From positions 1-64,000 of the forward strand of contig CAJQUW010008598.1 of assembly GCA_907163375.1 (NCBI GenBank): DNA of 64,000 nucleotides. The letters run 5' to 3'. Numbering within the stretch: the stretch's first letter is position 1; the number at the start of each line of letters is the position of its first letter. Positions 61,951 to 64,000 of the stretch are shown here, piece after piece. The position numbers were made by a program, and so were the translations under genes. The notes beneath the pieces were generated by a model. It was given only the letters and a program-made list of their open reading frames with translations. It ran no database searches and was not told where the DNA came from. Origin of the DNA: Prostheceraeus crozeri (lineage: Eukaryota; Platyhelminthes; Polycladida; Euryleptidae).

Positions 61951-63349
61951 TAACTCTTCATTCGGAAATGGAGTGTGATACTTGTCACAGCATCTTTATG
62001 AAAAGGAATCAACGCACCAGCATCGTCATAAATGGCAATATCAATTTGTGGGATGTAGTTTGATTTCAGCTTTGTATAATGCACTTTCTTGAAAGTATGC
62101 TCAGATAAAATACTGCAGCTTTTTGGCTGGTATGGTATCATTGCTAGCAATGGAGCTTCAACATCTCCCACACGTACATCTTCACCAATATTGGAATATA
62201 TCTGAAAATAGTTAATACGACGCGATAGCGACATGTCTGCGCTAGCTTTGGTTACAGTACCACTTTTAAAGATATTTTGGTCAAAACCCAAAATGTCCAT
62301 TAGAGTTTTATCCATAATTAGTTCAATACCTTTTCCACTTATAGTGAGAGACAAAACACCTTCTTTTTCAGAAAATGAAATATGTTGGTCATTAATCACT
62401 TCATTTAAATAATCTACAACCAATTTAACCGAAGTAATAATGCGAAGCATCAACACTCTTGTTTCATGTAAGATACCACCGAAAGGCTCTACACACTTTC
62501 TGTATAAAGATACGCTCCATTCTGTATCAAATTGATTTGACCTTTCACATGGTAAATGTTGCATATCAAATTTTCCATGAACAGCTGCAGAATGATGTCG
62601 TAAGAACTGATGAAAATCTTTTGAACAAATTAATACTAGATTATCATCATTTAATTTACTTATTGCAATATGATTAGATGATTTGATATAAGTCAATGTT
62701 GCCACTTGTTTACCATCAACTCGAAGGAGATAATTAAATTTCTTCGATAATGTTTCAGGAGTCATGTTTGTCTTTCTTGGCTTAATCACAATCTTCTTCA
62801 CCAACGTCTTCTCATTTCTTGAAATAAGATCTACATAATAAGCTTCCTCTCGATATATTAACTGTTTATAACCACTTATGTGGTAATTAACGTTAAAATT
62901 ATCATAGCTTGTTAAGGCGCTAGCGAGGTAACCTAAATCATTTCTTAAACTTGGACTTAAACCAACAATCCAATCTTTCTCAACTACATGATGTACATAA
63001 TTATGATCATCATTGTGCGGAGTAAATTGGACAATATGTTTACACGCTTTATTCAGGAAATCATACATAAACTTTTTACATGATAAGAGATCTTTCTTTG
63101 GCCACTGTGGAATGTATACTCGGCAGCCCTTTTCACATTGGTAAGCAGCTGTACGTCTCATATTAATAGTCATCACCTCATAATCAAAAGTATAGACACA
63201 GTTGCTATAAACAAGTTGAGTGACACCCACTTCCCAATTTCCATTTAGCTGTTGTGTATGATCAATGGGAGTAGAAAATGGAGTGCGGCTCGATTACTAG
63301 CAAATCTATTTGCGGCCGCATTGCTAAGCAAAATATGATTAAACGACAT
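61950..63349 (-). pseudogene. Structural-like gene 1 (W-E-V-G-V family), right copy, N-terminal frameshift
   Basis: A 426-codon frame spans 61,950-63,230 but begins in the middle of the GNWEVGV motif. Upstream text in the same frame (TPIDHTQQLNGNWEVGV) and the ATG at 63,347-63,349 in another frame show that the real start is about 120 bases earlier and that one base is missing or extra around 63,245-63,290. The motif matches GEWEVGV of the next gene, so the two are paralogues. The stop overlaps the next start by one base (TAATG). No cysteine-rich or membrane region seen. Possible virion protein. Confidence 0.7.
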
Positions 63350-63384
63350 TTTTATATTGCTGATCTGCGACTTTGCATAACATC
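63350..63384. promoter_or_regulatory. 35-bp divergent intergenic gap
   Basis: Separates the start of structural-like gene 1 (minus strand) from the first tandem small gene (plus strand). Contains tttttatattg. Such a gap is too short for two separate conventional promoters. Confidence 0.4.
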
Positions 63385-63741
63385 ATGAAGACTTGGATTT
63401 TGGACTCTCTACAATATATCAGAGTTGATCGTGATGGAAATGTACATTTCAAAAATTCTCATGGTCATACATCAAGAGGTATTACATTAACATGGCGACA
63501 ATTTGTCAACCTCAATGATATCATGAGGGATTTGGAATATTTTCAAACATTAAGATTCATCTCCTTGGGTGATCAAGTTTGGCTTCAACATTACAGAAAT
63601 GAAATTCAAATCTGCCATTCTCATTCCGCAAACTGTTTCTCATTTCGCAAATACAATTGGGAGAAGTATAGAAGATACATACATCGCTCCATCATGACAT
63701 TTATTCGTCGTGAGTTCATCGCCCTACTATGCAAATCTTAA
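63385..63741 (+). CDS. Small basic protein, possibly PC4-like, tandem copy 1
   Basis: Frame of 118 codons from the ATG at 63,385 (an in-frame ATG four codons earlier is less likely given the MKTW/MSWK match with its tandem paralogue). The stretch RGITLTWRQFVNLNDIM followed by a charged C-terminal part resembles the strand-helix pattern of PC4-type single-stranded DNA-binding proteins, but this is only by eye. Basic, no signal peptide. Divergent from the structural-like genes. A nucleic-acid-binding role is a guess. Confidence 0.5.
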   Translation: MKTWILDSLQYIRVDRDGNVHFKNSHGHTSRGITLTWRQFVNLNDIMRDLEYFQTLRFISLGDQVWLQHYRNEIQICHSHSANCFSFRKYNWEKYRRYIHRSIMTFIRREFIALLCKS

Positions 63742-63763
63742 TCAGACAAGACTACCACGCACC

Positions 63764-64000
63764 ATGAGTTGGAAATTAGATTCCCTACAACGTACTGAAA
63801 CGGATCATGATCGAAACATCTATTTCAAAGATTCAACTGAAATGTGAGAAGAGAGTTTGCTTTATCTTATCGACATTTTCAATCTCTACATCATATCATG
63901 AAGGATTTGAAATACTTCTATATGAAAAGACATTCACGTATTGGAAATCGCATCTGGTTGCGCGTCAACAATCGGCGAATTCAACTCTATCATTCCCAAC
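63764..64000 (+). pseudogene. Tandem copy 2 of the small basic gene, frameshifted and cut by the window
   Basis: Starts MSWKLDSLQRTETDHDRNIYF, paralogous to MKTWILDSLQYIRVDRDGNVHF of copy 1. After a TGA near 63,846 another frame continues the similarity (FALSYRHFQSLHHIMKDL, then IGNRIWLRV) to the window end, so one frameshift is present. Confidence 0.55.

Larger units (their letters stand above)
51428..64000 (+). mobile_element. Right arm of the inverted pair of virus-like polymerase elements
   Basis: Better preserved copy of the element; the distal end lies beyond 64,000. It holds, in order, the GC-rich edge, leader, coiled-coil gene, variable cassette, acidic gene, DNA polymerase B, two W-E-V-G-V genes and two tandem small genes. 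The inner limit is where similarity with the left arm stops. Confidence 0.85.

Noticed and set aside
1-64000. tRNA, rRNA and CRISPR arrays
   Set aside because: No tRNA B-box with matching stems, no conserved rRNA segment and no regularly spaced identical short repeats were found.

Overview
The window is AT-rich animal (metazoan) nuclear DNA, most likely from an invertebrate. Support: short spliceosomal introns with GTAAGT/GTAGGT donors, TATA boxes, AATAAA poly(A) signals, and fossils of three animal DNA-transposon superfamilies (PIF/Harbinger, hAT, Tc1/mariner). No rRNA, tRNA or CRISPR array was recognised, and I cannot name the species.

The dominant structure is a giant inverted duplication of one virus-like element. 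The left arm runs from position 1 to about 24,910 and the right arm from about 51,428 to 64,000 in opposite orientation. Both outer ends lie outside the window. Read in the right arm, the element has a GC-rich tandem-repeat edge, a TATA-driven leader with RNA-like hairpins, a coiled-coil protein gene with an N-terminal Cys cluster, a TATA-driven small-ORF cassette, a small acidic gene on the opposite strand, and a multi-domain family-B DNA polymerase. The polymerase gene starts with two tiny introns, carries C2H2 fingers, and has an endonuclease-VII-type zinc module inserted in its exonuclease domain. Converging on it from the other side are two paralogous genes sharing a W-E-V-G-V motif and joined by a TAATG stop/start overlap; they may encode structural proteins. 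After these come two tandem small genes that may be PC4-like. Self-encoded polymerase plus gene layout recall Polinton/adintovirus-like elements, but no integrase, ATPase, protease or hexon-type capsid is visible here, so the class is not settled.

The left arm carries the same genes in reverse order but is more decayed. Its polymerase gene is interrupted by a 12.36-kb tract (3,004-15,360) that is extremely poor in G, made of CCTA/CTAA/GTCCTA-like words, and inserted exactly at a GTCCTATCC word that is uninterrupted in the right arm. Similarity between arms is mosaic: very high at 1-3,000 and about 16,300-17,690, clearly lower with many small indels elsewhere. The lesions in the two arms fall in different genes or sites. 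Between the coiled-coil and acidic genes, two near-identical 146-bp modules flank a promoter-ORF cassette whose content differs between the arms.

The 26.5-kb spacer (about 24,910-51,428) looks like host DNA with old transposons: a Harbinger element with a CTG target duplication (27,117-29,953), a mariner-like fossil near 35 kb, a complete non-autonomous hAT element with an 8-bp target duplication (45,787-46,821), a hAT transposase fossil (48,205-49,290), a 155-bp minisatellite, and a tandemly duplicated 463-bp promoter-like segment. The best host-like gene is a two-exon gene on the minus strand (39,804-40,179) predicted to encode a 60-residue secreted peptide with six cysteines.
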